Shown here piece after piece: positions 37,798 to 46,281 of a stretch of 64,000 nucleotides of DNA. The stretch's first letter is position 1, and each line of letters begins with the position of its first letter. Under the pieces are notes generated by a model that had not been told where the DNA came from, did no database searches, and worked only from the letters and a program-made list of their open reading frames with translations. The position numbers and the translations under genes are program-made. Origin of the DNA: Parafilimonas terrae (GTDB lineage: Bacteria; Bacteroidota; Bacteroidia; Chitinophagales; Chitinophagaceae); contig NZ_FOXQ01000007.1 in the NCBI RefSeq assembly GCF_900115755.1, positions 124,001-188,000 on the forward strand. The letters run 5' to 3'.

Positions 37798-39120
37798 ATG
37801 GTTTCAAAACTTAGCTCTGAAGAAGTGCTTAGCTTTCTCATTATTGTAAGTATTATACTCATTACAGCCCGCGTTTTAGGAGAAGTATTCCGTAAGTTTA
37901 AACAGCCTGCAGTAATAGGCGAAATACTTGCCGGTATCCTCTTAGGGCCATCCTTGCTTGGCACCGTGGCGCCTGATGTTTTCAATGATCTGTTTACCAG
38001 CAGCAATGGAATTCCTTACAAAGCTTTTGACGGCCTTGCCCAGATAGGTATTATTCTTCTCATGTTTATTGCAGGTTTTGAGGTTGACCTGAAGCAGATA
38101 CGTTTGCAGGGAAAAAAGGCCGCTTCCATAAGCCTTATGGGTTTGATATTCCCTTTTGCGCTTGGATTTCTGGCGGTGTGGTTTTTTTACGAAAGGATTT
38201 TTTCGGATGCGGCCCACACCAATCTTGTTATACCCGCCATGTTTTTTGGCACCGCATTATCTATAACCGCCTTATCTGTAATTGCCAAAATATTGCTTGA
38301 CCTCAATATTCTTCGTTCCAAAATAGGCAACCTTGTACTTACCGCCGCAATGATAGATGACTTTCTCGGATGGATATTATTTTCCATTATTATCCAGATG
38401 ATGGGTAAAACAGGAGAGGGATCATTTGCGTCGGTGGCAATGGTTCTTGGTTTTACCGTTTTTATTTTAACTATCGGCAGATGGCTTGTTGATAAAGTAT
38501 TAATGATTGCAGATAAATTTTTATCTACCGGCGGCGTAATGACCTTGTCCGTAAGCCTTTGTCTTTTAAGCGCCGTTTTAACGGAATATCTTGGTGTTCG
38601 TGGCATATTTGGCGCCTTCCTGATGGGCGTGGCTATTGGCGATTCCAAATATTTTCCTGAAAGGTTACAAAACATTCTTCACCAGTTTGTAGTAAATATT
38701 ATTGCACCTTTATTCTTTGCATCAATAGGGCTGCGGGTAAATTTTGTTACCAATTTCAATTTTGAAGTTGTTGCCATCATCCTGTTCATTGCATGCTTCG
38801 CAAAAATTATCGGCGCAGGCATTGGCAGCCGCATGAGCGGCATGACGAAAAACGAATCTTATGCGGTTGCATTTGGAATGAATGCCCGCGGTTCGCAGGA
38901 AATTGTACTCGGCGCTCTGGCGCTGCAGGCGAAAATAATTGATGAGCCCATTTTTGTAGGCCTGGTGGTTATGACCGTAGTTACCATTTTGATAGCAGGC
39001 CCGCTAATGAAATATTATATAGGTAAGGAGCATAAATTAACCCATAATAAAGTAGCAGGCGGGCAGCCACCAGGTATTGAAATTATGAGCCAGCCGGAAA
39101 AGACTATTGCCGGCATTTAA
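37798..39120 (+). CDS. Kef/CPA2-type cation:proton antiporter, copy 1
   Basis: 440 residues with about 12 membrane helices of the Na_H_Exchanger (CPA2) family. Landmarks are KQPAVIGEILAGILLGPSLLG, GIILLMFIAGFEVDLKQIR, the ion-site segment TAAMIDDFLGW with paired Asp, and FFASIGLRVNF. No C-terminal TrkA-N or USP domain is present, only a short soluble tail. It exchanges a monovalent cation for protons in the inner membrane. It is followed after 40 bases by a close paralogue. Confidence 0.92.
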   Translation: MVSKLSSEEVLSFLIIVSIILITARVLGEVFRKFKQPAVIGEILAGILLGPSLLGTVAPDVFNDLFTSSNGIPYKAFDGLAQIGIILLMFIAGFEVDLKQIRLQGKKAASISLMGLIFPFALGFLAVWFFYERIFSDAAHTNLVIPAMFFGTALSITALSVIAKILLDLNILRSKIGNLVLTAAMIDDFLGWILFSIIIQMMGKTGEGSFASVAMVLGFTVFILTIGRWLVDKVLMIADKFLSTGGVMTLSVSLCLLSAVLTEYLGVRGIFGAFLMGVAIGDSKYFPERLQNILHQFVVNIIAPLFFASIGLRVNFVTNFNFEVVAIILFIACFAKIIGAGIGSRMSGMTKNESYAVAFGMNARGSQEIVLGALALQAKIIDEPIFVGLVVMTVVTILIAGPLMKYYIGKEHKLTHNKVAGGQPPGIEIMSQPEKTIAGI

Positions 39121-39160
39121 TAAATATTAAGCGTTTTATCACCATCAAACTCCGGCAACT

Positions 39161-40462
39161 ATGGTTTCCAAACTTAGTTCTGAGGAAGTATTGAATTTTT
39201 TAATTATTGTAAGTGTTATCCTGGCTGCAGCCCGAATCCTGGGAGAAATATGCAAAAAATTAAAGCAGCCGGCGGTTATAGGGGAAATATTTGCGGGTAT
39301 TTTATTGGGCCCTTCCTTATTTGGAGCTTTCTTTCCCAACACTTTCCAGCATGTTTTTATATCGCAGCCACGGTCTTATGCGGCTTTTGACGGCCTCGCC
39401 AATGTAGGCATTATATTACTGATGTTTATCGCCGGTTTTGAAGTTGATCTGAAGCAGATACGCAAGCAGGGTAAGCAGGCCGCCTCCATCAGCATACTTG
39501 GATTGATTTTCCCTTTTATGCTTGGCTTCGCCACGGTTTATTTTTTTTATGACAACCTTTTTTCTTCTGCAGAAAGCAACAGGGGCATTGCAGCCATGTT
39601 CTTTGGCACCGCATTATCCATCACAGCTTTGTCGGTAATTGCAAAAATTTTGCTGGACATGGATATGCTGCGCTCCAAAATAGGCAACCTTATACTTACG
39701 GCTGCCATGATCAATGATTTTTTGGGATGGATACTATTCTCGATTATTATTCAGCTAATGAATACCGGGAAGCAGGAAGGCTCCTTTACCTCGGTGAGCA
39801 TGGTATTGCTATATACTGGTGTGCTGCTTACAATAGGAAGATGGCTGGTTGATAAAATCCTCATGATCGCCAGCAAGTTTTTTTCAATAGGCGTAATGAT
39901 AACTTTGGCCGTTTGCCTTTGCTTGTTAAGCGCCGTTCTCACTGAATTTCTCGGCGTGCGGGGCATATTCGGGGCTTTTATAATGGGCGTTGCTGTTGGC
40001 GACTCTAAATTTTTTCCTGAAAAACTACAGCAGATATTGCACCAGTTCGTCATTAATATTATTGCACCGTTATTTTTTGCTTCAATAGGCCTAAGAGTGA
40101 ATTTCATTGCCAATTTTAATATTGAAATAATTTTAATAACGGTACTTATTGCAAGCGTAGCTAAAATTATCGGTTCCGGAATTGGCGGCAGAATAAGTGG
40201 CCTTTCTAAAAATGAATCAAATATTATTGCTTTTGGCATGAATGCACGTGGTTCGCAGGAAATTGTATTGGGCGCTCTTGCCTTGCAGGCCAAAATCATT
40301 GATGAACAGGTTTTTGTGGCTTTGATTGTAATGACCATAGTAAGCATTTTAATCGCCGGCCCTGCCATGAAATATTATCTTAACAAAGAAATTGCAGAAA
40401 AAAAGCTTGCAGAGCCGCAGATTGCAGTTGTAACTGCAACAGAAAGTAAAGTAGCCGGTTGA
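39161..40462 (+). CDS. Kef/CPA2-type cation:proton antiporter, copy 2
   Basis: 433 residues, closely similar end to end to the preceding gene; both begin MVSKLSSEEVL, so this is a tandem duplication. A key difference is in the putative ion-binding segment: TAAMINDFLGW here against TAAMIDDFLGW in copy 1, replacing the first of two Asp by Asn. In CPA antiporters an Asp-Asp versus Asn-Asp pair is tied to electrogenic versus electroneutral exchange, so the copies may have different stoichiometry or could form a heterodimer. That inference rests on family knowledge. Confidence 0.92.
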   Translation: MVSKLSSEEVLNFLIIVSVILAAARILGEICKKLKQPAVIGEIFAGILLGPSLFGAFFPNTFQHVFISQPRSYAAFDGLANVGIILLMFIAGFEVDLKQIRKQGKQAASISILGLIFPFMLGFATVYFFYDNLFSSAESNRGIAAMFFGTALSITALSVIAKILLDMDMLRSKIGNLILTAAMINDFLGWILFSIIIQLMNTGKQEGSFTSVSMVLLYTGVLLTIGRWLVDKILMIASKFFSIGVMITLAVCLCLLSAVLTEFLGVRGIFGAFIMGVAVGDSKFFPEKLQQILHQFVINIIAPLFFASIGLRVNFIANFNIEIILITVLIASVAKIIGSGIGGRISGLSKNESNIIAFGMNARGSQEIVLGALALQAKIIDEQVFVALIVMTIVSILIAGPAMKYYLNKEIAEKKLAEPQIAVVTATESKVAG

Positions 40463-40481
40463 AAAATGGAAGCAAATATCA

Positions 40482-40513
40482 TTTGGTAGTGAACCCCGCC
40501 CGGCTTATCTTTG
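40482..40513 (+). promoter_or_regulatory. Promoter of L31 gene
   Basis: TTTG (40482-40485), exactly 20 bases, TATCTTTG (40506-40513): a full match to the Bacteroidota consensus. It is 49 bases before the ATG at 40562, and the short leader has no evident structure. Confidence 0.8.
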
Positions 40514-40561
40514 CGCTCCTTTAAATTTAAAATACGGCAAAATCCGTAGAAAATTATAGTT

Positions 40562-40813
40562 ATGAAAAAAGATATTCATCCAAAAGCATACAAGCAGGTA
40601 GTGTTTAAAGATATGAGTAACGGTTATAGTTTTTTAAGCCGTTCAACAGCTTCTTCCAAAGAAACTGTTAAGTGGGAAGATGGAAACGAATATCCGCTTA
40701 TAAAGCTTGAAATTTCGAATACGTCGCATCCATTCTATACAGGTAAAAATGTATTGGTTGATACAGCCGGGCGTATCGACAAATTCCGCAAACGTTACGA
40801 AAAGAAAAAATAA
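40562..40813 (+). CDS. rpmE2: 50S ribosomal protein L31 type B
   Basis: 83 residues, matching L31B, the form without the CxxC zinc ribbon (no Cys in the protein). [24 protein letters not shown] and the C-terminal [14 protein letters not shown] are diagnostic. L31 bridges the two ribosomal subunits. Zinc-free copies are often made under zinc shortage in bacteria that also have the zinc-binding form, while many Bacteroidota have only this type, so no zinc regulation should be assumed. It has its own promoter and terminator. Confidence 0.95.
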   Translation: MKKDIHPKAYKQVVFKDMSNGYSFLSRSTASSKETVKWEDGNEYPLIKLEISNTSHPFYTGKNVLVDTAGRIDKFRKRYEKKK

Positions 40814-40821
40814 AAAAGTTC

Positions 40822-40850
40822 AAATCCCTCCGGCAAACGGGGGGATTTTT
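40822..40850 (+). terminator. Terminator after rpmE2
   Basis: AAATCCCTCCG (40822-40832) pairs with CGGGGGGATTT (40838-40848) with one G-U pair, loop GCAAA, followed by a T run. Confidence 0.85.
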
Positions 40851-40915
40851 GTTTACACCAATCCTTCCCTTAAAAATATTTCACAGGATTTATTTTTGCA
40901 GGAGAGCAAACAATT

Positions 40916-42148
40916 ATGAGTAAGACTACTTCTTATCCCAAAGAAAAAATTAATATTCTTTTTCTTGAAAACATTAGTGATAAAGCTGTTGACCTTTTTA
41001 AAAGAAACGGTTATGTAAATGTAAAAAAGCTTGGCGGCGCTTTATCGGAAGATGAACTGATAAAGCAAATTGCCAATGTGCACCTTTTAGGTATCCGTTC
41101 AAAAACGCATATAAGCGGGAAGGTTTTAAATGCGGCTAAAAAGCTGCAGGCAATTGGTTGCTTTTGCATTGGCGTAAACCAGGTGGATTTAGAAGCCGCT
41201 ACAAAACATGGCGTTGCAGTTTTTAATGCGCCGTACAGCAATACCCGCAGCGTGGCCGAACTGGTAATTGGCTTAAGTATCATGCTTATTCGCCGCATAC
41301 CTGATAAAAATAAGGCAGCACATGAAGGCGTTTGGATGAAAGATGCGAAGGGCAGCTATGAATTGCGCGGTAAAACGCTCGGTATTATAGGGTACGGCAA
41401 TATTGGTTCACAGGTGAGCGTGTTAGCTGAAGCGCTTGGAATGAAAGTGATATTTTATGATGTGGAAACAAAGCTTCCGCTTGGCAATGCCCATGCCGCT
41501 AAAAGCATGAAAGATTTACTGGGCCAGGCCGATATAGTTTCATTGCACGTACCGGAAGTGGAACAAACAAAGAACATCATCAATAAAAACACACTCAAGC
41601 ATTTTAAAAAAGGAGCAATACTTATAAATTATGCAAGGGGAACCGTTGTTGAAATCCCGGCGCTGGCAAAAGCTTTGCAGGAAGGTTTATTAAGCGGCGC
41701 AGCTATTGATGTATTTCCTGTGGAGCCGAAAAAAAATGGTGATAAATTATCCAGCCCATTGCAGAACCTTCCTAATGTAATTCTTACCCCACATATTGGC
41801 GGCTCAACTGAAGAAGCGCAACAGAATATTGGCGAGGACGTAAGCATCAAGCTTTTTAATTATCTTGAAAATGGCGTTACCAATGGTTCTCATACGGTGC
41901 CTGCCATAGGCCTGCCACCGGTTGAAGGCGCTCACCGCATCTTGCATATTCATAATAATGTGCCCGGTGTTTTAAGCGCTATTAATACGCAGCTTTCCGA
42001 TCATAACATTAACATCGTGGGACAATATTTAAAAACAAATGATGAAATTGGCTACGTTGTGCTTGATGTGGATAAACGCCTTTCCAAACAGGCAATGGAG
42101 TTGCTGAAAGATGTAAAGGAAACCATTAAAGTAAGGGTGCTGTATTAA
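40916..42148 (+). CDS. serA: D-3-phosphoglycerate dehydrogenase
   Basis: 410 residues, the length of the E. coli-type SerA with a C-terminal ACT domain. It oxidises 3-phosphoglycerate to start serine synthesis. An NAD-binding Rossmann motif TLGIIGYGNIGSQVSVLAEALG, the catalytic Arg in NYARGTVVEI and catalytic His in LTPHIGGSTEEAQ are seen, and the last 80 residues form the ACT domain (HRILHIHNNVPGVLSAINTQL) for feedback by serine. A TATTTTTG -7-like box at 40891-40898 lies before it. It ends convergently with the CpsB-type gene. Confidence 0.95.
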   Translation: MSKTTSYPKEKINILFLENISDKAVDLFKRNGYVNVKKLGGALSEDELIKQIANVHLLGIRSKTHISGKVLNAAKKLQAIGCFCIGVNQVDLEAATKHGVAVFNAPYSNTRSVAELVIGLSIMLIRRIPDKNKAAHEGVWMKDAKGSYELRGKTLGIIGYGNIGSQVSVLAEALGMKVIFYDVETKLPLGNAHAAKSMKDLLGQADIVSLHVPEVEQTKNIINKNTLKHFKKGAILINYARGTVVEIPALAKALQEGLLSGAAIDVFPVEPKKNGDKLSSPLQNLPNVILTPHIGGSTEEAQQNIGEDVSIKLFNYLENGVTNGSHTVPAIGLPPVEGAHRILHIHNNVPGVLSAINTQLSDHNINIVGQYLKTNDEIGYVVLDVDKRLSKQAMELLKDVKETIKVRVLY

Positions 42149-42169
42149 TTGGTTTCAACTAAAATAAAG

Positions 42170-42910
42170 CTATAACAGCAATTCTTTATTCCTGATATTA
42201 ATGCCTTCAAAAAGTTTGTAAAAGCTCTTCCTGGATGCAAGGTCTTTCAGGCCGTTCAGGTGGTTTTCGTGGTGCATATCTGTTCCCACCAAAGTAACCA
42301 TATTTTTCTTCAAAAGATTTTGAGCGGTTTTCTTTGGCCCTTCGCCATAATAGCCCATCAGTGATAAAATGTTTATCTGCAAATAACAGCCAAGATCAAT
42401 AAAACGCTGAAATGTTTCAATATTGCCTGCGTAATAATTATAACGTTCAGGATGAGCGAGCACAGGTTGCAAACCTTTAAGCTTAAGCTGGAAAATGGCG
42501 CTCTCAATATTGTTCGAAGCTGCCACATACGACATCTCGATAAGAATGAGGCTCTTTCCAAACGTAAGTAAAGGCTTGCCTTCCATAACATGGTTTTCAA
42601 AGTCAAGGTCAACCATATATTCGGCTGCAGCCTCCACCTGTATACCAATGTTATTTTCCAGTAAAGCGGTGCGAACCAGTTCAAGTTTTGGCAAAATGGT
42701 TGCGGGCGAGTTAGGATAAACTTCAGCCAGGATATGCGGCGTACAAATAAGCTTCTGATAACCCATTTGCTGCAACTGCCGTATATAACTTACCGTTTGA
42801 TCAATTGTTTGCAGGCCATCGTCAAGGCCCGGCAATAAATGCGAGTGCATATCTGCACCAATAAAGGAAAGATCGGGCGTTGCTTTTTTAGTACCAAACA
42901 ATGAAAACAT
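42170..42910 (-). CDS. PHP-type tyrosine-protein phosphatase (CpsB/YwqE family)
   Basis: 246 residues. The PHP metal-site motifs are DMHSHLLPGLDDG near the N-terminus, HPERYNYY in the middle and GTDMHHENH at the end, as in CpsB/YwqE phosphatases that dephosphorylate BY-kinases controlling capsule or exopolysaccharide export. The gene follows the UpxY gene by 13 bases. No BY-kinase, Wzx/Wzy or glycosyltransferase gene is in the window, so the target is encoded elsewhere or lost. Confidence 0.88.
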   Translation of the reverse strand: MFSLFGTKKATPDLSFIGADMHSHLLPGLDDGLQTIDQTVSYIRQLQQMGYQKLICTPHILAEVYPNSPATILPKLELVRTALLENNIGIQVEAAAEYMVDLDFENHVMEGKPLLTFGKSLILIEMSYVAASNNIESAIFQLKLKGLQPVLAHPERYNYYAGNIETFQRFIDLGCYLQINILSLMGYYGEGPKKTAQNLLKKNMVTLVGTDMHHENHLNGLKDLASRKSFYKLFEGINIRNKELLL

Positions 42911-42923
42911 GCGCGAATTTAAG

Positions 42924-43469
42924 TTATGAGAGGGTCATATTATCATCATTATAATGCGTGTTTTTAAGATGAAGGTGTTCCACCGGGAATTCAACAACCA
43001 AAACCTGTTCAAGGCTTTCGAGCCGTACATACACCTTTTTATTTCCACCTTTTAATACGGTGCCTTCAGCATCCATAAAAACACCTTTTCTTATCACCAC
43101 TTTATTATTTGTTTTAAACTGCCGCAGGTTTTCTACCGTTATATGCGCATCTTTTTCGAGCAGGTATAACTTTATCAGTTCAATTTCCTCATCGCGTATA
43201 ACCGCAGGCTTTTTTAAATGATGAACAAATTGCACAGCGCCATCGGTTGACAGCACTTTTATTCTTTCATCATCGGTTATGTGCACAAATACATACGATT
43301 TAAACAGCGGGTCTTCTATAATTTTTTTCCGGTCGCTCCACTGGCTCTCTTTTTTTTGTACGGGGCACCAGCTTTCAACGCCTTTTTCCAGCAACTTGCT
43401 GTTTACTTTTTTTTCCCAGCGGGGCCTGGTGTAGATGGCAAACCATTTTTTACCGCTTTTGTTTTCCAT
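42924..43469 (-). CDS. UpxY-type transcription antiterminator (NusG paralogue)
   Basis: 181 residues. NusG N-terminal domain KKWFAIYTRPRWEKKVNSKLLEKGVESWCPVQ, with DPLFKSYVFVHI, then a C-terminal KOW domain (FKTNNKVVIRKGVFMDAEGTVL). UpxY proteins, specialised NusG relatives of Bacteroidota, prevent premature termination in long polysaccharide operons. Here it heads a two-gene unit with the CpsB-type phosphatase and ends in convergence with serA. A housekeeping NusG gene is not in the window, but the divergence and context favour the specialised form. Confidence 0.85.
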   Translation of the reverse strand: MENKSGKKWFAIYTRPRWEKKVNSKLLEKGVESWCPVQKKESQWSDRKKIIEDPLFKSYVFVHITDDERIKVLSTDGAVQFVHHLKKPAVIRDEEIELIKLYLLEKDAHITVENLRQFKTNNKVVIRKGVFMDAEGTVLKGGNKKVYVRLESLEQVLVVEFPVEHLHLKNTHYNDDNMTLS

Positions 43470-43503
43470 GGTAAAATTTCATAGTGAGATATTTCCCAAA
43501 AAT

Positions 43504-43538
43504 AATAAGGGCATCTTAAATAAAAGAATGCCCTTATT
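43504..43538 (-). terminator. Terminator after the Prc-type protease gene
   Basis: AATAAGGGCAT (43504-43514) pairs perfectly with ATGCCCTTATT (43528-43538); on the minus strand it runs into ATTTTTGGG. It separates the protease from the UpxY gene. Confidence 0.8.
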
Positions 43539-43550
43539 AAACTAATAAAA

Positions 43551-45677
43551 TCAGTGCGCTTTATTAATATCGTTAATTACGTTTACCGTTTCGTTTATAT
43601 AAATATCTTTCTGAACATTCTTCAGCCACTGCAGGTACCTTCCGCCTTTTGCACTGTCGGCATTGCTGTAATATTTGGCACTGTCTTCCGGAACAGGCTG
43701 AATATTCATTGGAACTTTTAAACTGAATAAGCTGTCATCCTGTTTAACTGTATTTCTAAGAAGGCTTTGCTGTTTCCGGTATTCGGTAAGATTAAGGCTG
43801 TAATTTCTATTTGCATTTTCTTTCAGCCATAATGCATTTTTTGCCAATGCATTAAATGCGGGGTTTGCCTGTATACGGTTTTTGGCTTCAGTTTCAACTG
43901 CAGCCCAGTTTATGCCGGTGTTAAATTCTGTATAATCAGCTTTTGGCAACTGGTCCCAGGCGAGCGCTGTTGGCTGATCCCTTTCGCGGATCTTTAAATA
44001 ATCGTAAGGATCAGGCATTGCAATATCGGGCGATACGCCTTTCAACTGGGTAGAGCCACCGTTTATGCGATAGAATTTTTCAAACGTAAGTTTAAGCGTA
44101 CCGTATTCTGTTTGCCCGCTAAACAAATCAAGCGGTTTACCCAGTGGCAGTGTGCGCTGTACCGTTCCTTTACCATAAGTATCAGAGCCTACGATTATGC
44201 CGCGTTTATAATCCTGTATGGCAGCGGCAAAAATTTCAGATGCCGATGCGCTGAACTCATTTACCATTACCGCCAGTGGGCCTGTGTATAAAGCGGAGGT
44301 ATCATTGTCTGGCAAAATAGCCGGTTTACCGTTGCGGTCTTTTACCTGCACAACCGGTCCGCTTTTAATGAATAAACCAACCATATTTACAACCTCAGGA
44401 AGTGAACCGCCGCCATTGTTGCGCAGGTCGAGAATAATGCCCTGCACATTTTCTTTTTCAAGTTTTATGATCTCGTTGGCCACATCCTGCGAGCAGCGGT
44501 TGCCATTCGGCCTTTCAAAATCTGCATAAAATTCCGGCAGGAATATGTATCCTATTTTTCCATTGGGCTGATTGATAACAGCGCTCCTGGCAAACTGTTC
44601 ATCCTGCACAATTTCATCTCGTATAAGTGAAACAACTTCTGTGGTGCCATCCGCTTTTTTGAAAGTGAGCCTCACTTCAGAACCTTTTGAGCCGCGAATG
44701 ATTTTAACGGCATCGGTAACGGCATAACCTCTTACATCAACCGGCTCCTGGTTACCCTGTGCCACTTTTATTATCTCATCATTTACCTGCACTTTACCAC
44801 TTTTCCAGGCCGGGCTGCCTGTGATTAAGCTGGCAATTTTTATAGCGCCGTCATCATCTTTTAACTGTGCGCCTATACCATAGAAACGCCCGCTTAAATC
44901 TTCTTCAAACGAACGACTCTCTACAGGTGGAAAATATTCGGTATGCGGGTCCATGAGATCGGTAACAACATTCACATACGCATTGAATTGCTCCTGGCCG
45001 TTAAAGATTAATTTCTGACGGTTAAAACTGCGGTCTAAAACAGTTTGCACTTTTGAACGTGCCATTTGTTCGAGCTGTGCATCTGTTTTTTTCCATGCGG
45101 TATCATCCAGATTGCGGCTGCGCTGCTGAAGAAGATCTGTATATTGCTCCAGTGTAAGATACTTTAAACGTTTGCGCCATAATTCTTTTCTTGAAGCTTC
45201 ATCAACCGCATATTGGGCTTTATCATTATCCAAACTTATTTCTTCCTTAATGGTAAAATCAAAAGGCCTGGCGAGTATTTCTTTATACAAAGCCATTATT
45301 TCATCCACCCTTTTTAAATAAATGGAAGCCGCATTGCTGTAAAATTGCAAAGGGACGCCCTTATTAATTTCATCGTCAAGAATAAGCTCATATTTTTTCA
45401 AATAATCAACATCTGACTGCAGAAAAATATTTTTGTCAGGGTTAAGCGCCTGGAGATATTTTGTAAAAACCTGCTTTGAAAAATTATCATCAATGGGTTT
45501 GGGCGCATAATGTTTTTGCTCCAGTATAGTGCCTATAGCGGTTAACAGCATTTGCTCCTTCGTTTCCGGGGATTTATCGTTTCTCTTAAAAGCCCACAAA
45601 GTAATGCCCAGCAAAACGATCAGTGCCGCCGGTAATACGGTTCTTTTCAACATAATTTTAGAAATTTTTAATTGCAT
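43551..45677 (-). CDS. Carboxy-terminal processing protease (Prc/Tsp, S41 family)
   Basis: About 708 residues from the ATG at 45677; an ATG at 45653 places a clean signal peptide (MLKRTVLPAALIVLLG) at the very N-terminus and is an equally good start. A long N-terminal region, a PDZ domain (about 230-330, FYGIGAQLKDDDGAIKI), and the S41 protease domain follow: VNEFSASASEIFAAAIQDYKR with the nucleophile Ser and GSDTYGKGTVQ with the general-base Lys. A C-terminal Tsp-specific region completes the family length. It trims periplasmic proteins from their C-termini. The tRNA-His gene is upstream on the other strand. Confidence 0.94.
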   Translation of the reverse strand: MQLKISKIMLKRTVLPAALIVLLGITLWAFKRNDKSPETKEQMLLTAIGTILEQKHYAPKPIDDNFSKQVFTKYLQALNPDKNIFLQSDVDYLKKYELILDDEINKGVPLQFYSNAASIYLKRVDEIMALYKEILARPFDFTIKEEISLDNDKAQYAVDEASRKELWRKRLKYLTLEQYTDLLQQRSRNLDDTAWKKTDAQLEQMARSKVQTVLDRSFNRQKLIFNGQEQFNAYVNVVTDLMDPHTEYFPPVESRSFEEDLSGRFYGIGAQLKDDDGAIKIASLITGSPAWKSGKVQVNDEIIKVAQGNQEPVDVRGYAVTDAVKIIRGSKGSEVRLTFKKADGTTEVVSLIRDEIVQDEQFARSAVINQPNGKIGYIFLPEFYADFERPNGNRCSQDVANEIIKLEKENVQGIILDLRNNGGGSLPEVVNMVGLFIKSGPVVQVKDRNGKPAILPDNDTSALYTGPLAVMVNEFSASASEIFAAAIQDYKRGIIVGSDTYGKGTVQRTLPLGKPLDLFSGQTEYGTLKLTFEKFYRINGGSTQLKGVSPDIAMPDPYDYLKIRERDQPTALAWDQLPKADYTEFNTGINWAAVETEAKNRIQANPAFNALAKNALWLKENANRNYSLNLTEYRKQQSLLRNTVKQDDSLFSLKVPMNIQPVPEDSAKYYSNADSAKGGRYLQWLKNVQKDIYINETVNVINDINKAH

Positions 45678-45777
45678 ACGCACATTCAAAAATAAATTAA
45701 AAAAAAGATGCCATTTTTTTTATTATTTGAATTAACAAGACCTGAACAAATAAACGTTAAAAATGTATTGGCAAGTG

Positions 45778-45809
45778 TTTGCTTGCAACGCTTAATTCAG
45801 TTATTTTTG
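45778..45809 (+). promoter_or_regulatory. Promoter of tRNA-His
   Basis: TTTG (45778-45781), exactly 20 bases, TATTTTTG (45802-45809) match the Bacteroidota consensus; the tRNA begins 17 bases later. Confidence 0.8.
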
Positions 45810-45825
45810 CACCCCTGTAAAACAC

Positions 45826-45900
45826 GGAGATTGTAGCTCAGTTGGTTAGAGCGTCAGATTGTGGCTCTGAAGGCCGTGGGTTCGAATCCCATCATTCTCC
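45826..45900 (+). tRNA. tRNA-His (anticodon GTG)
   Basis: A complete cloverleaf: D stem GCTC/GAGC, anticodon stem TCAGA/TCTGA with GTG at 45861-45863, T stem GTGGG/CCCAT with TTCGAAT loop. The acceptor includes an encoded extra G (G-1) opposite C73, the mark of tRNA-His. The acceptor stem has one T-T mismatch at positions 5 and 68. CCA is not encoded. Confidence 0.95.
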
Positions 45901-45903
45901 CGG

Positions 45904-45933
45904 AAAGTCCCGCAAAAAAGCGGGGCTTTTTTT
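45904..45933 (+). terminator. Terminator after tRNA-His
   Basis: AAAGTCCCGC (45904-45913) pairs with GCGGGGCTTT (45920-45929), one G-U pair, A6 loop, then a T run. Confidence 0.85.
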
Positions 45934-46281
45934 GTGCCAGAATCCGGCGAAATAGAAAGGAATTAATACTGCTGCTTACATTGTATGGCAGCGCAGCGAA
46001 TATATTCTCAACCATTTGATTCAGTTATCAACCTTAAGATGTGTGCCTGCTGATGTTTCGGCAAGCATATAATTTTCCATTGCATTTGCCTATTGTGAAC
46101 GCGACAATATAGAAGGCAAAACCAGGACAGATGATACAATGGTGCTTTATTACAATACAGCAGCCGGTTATCAATAATTCAAAAAACTTTTAAGTTTTCT
46201 AATCTCATCAGGATTATTATTTTGTATTATAATTGCATCTTCACAATTGCAAAAGCCTTTCATACCATTTAAAACACTTTT
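45934..46281. other. Gap between tRNA-His terminator and sugar dehydrogenase gene
   Basis: No gene, RNA or repeat is recognised in these 350 bases. A plus-strand frame reads for about 35 codons up to a stop near 46175 after an in-frame TAA near 46072, which might be the tail of a decayed gene, but it matches nothing known to me. Confidence 0.4.

Noticed and set aside
45687-45694. TATTTTTG box before the Prc-type protease gene as a promoter
   Set aside because: It fits the -7 element, but no TTTG is found at the expected distance upstream.
46010-46175. Decayed gene remnant upstream of the sugar dehydrogenase
   Set aside because: The open stretches are short and interrupted, and no family could be recognised, so it is only mentioned with the gap.
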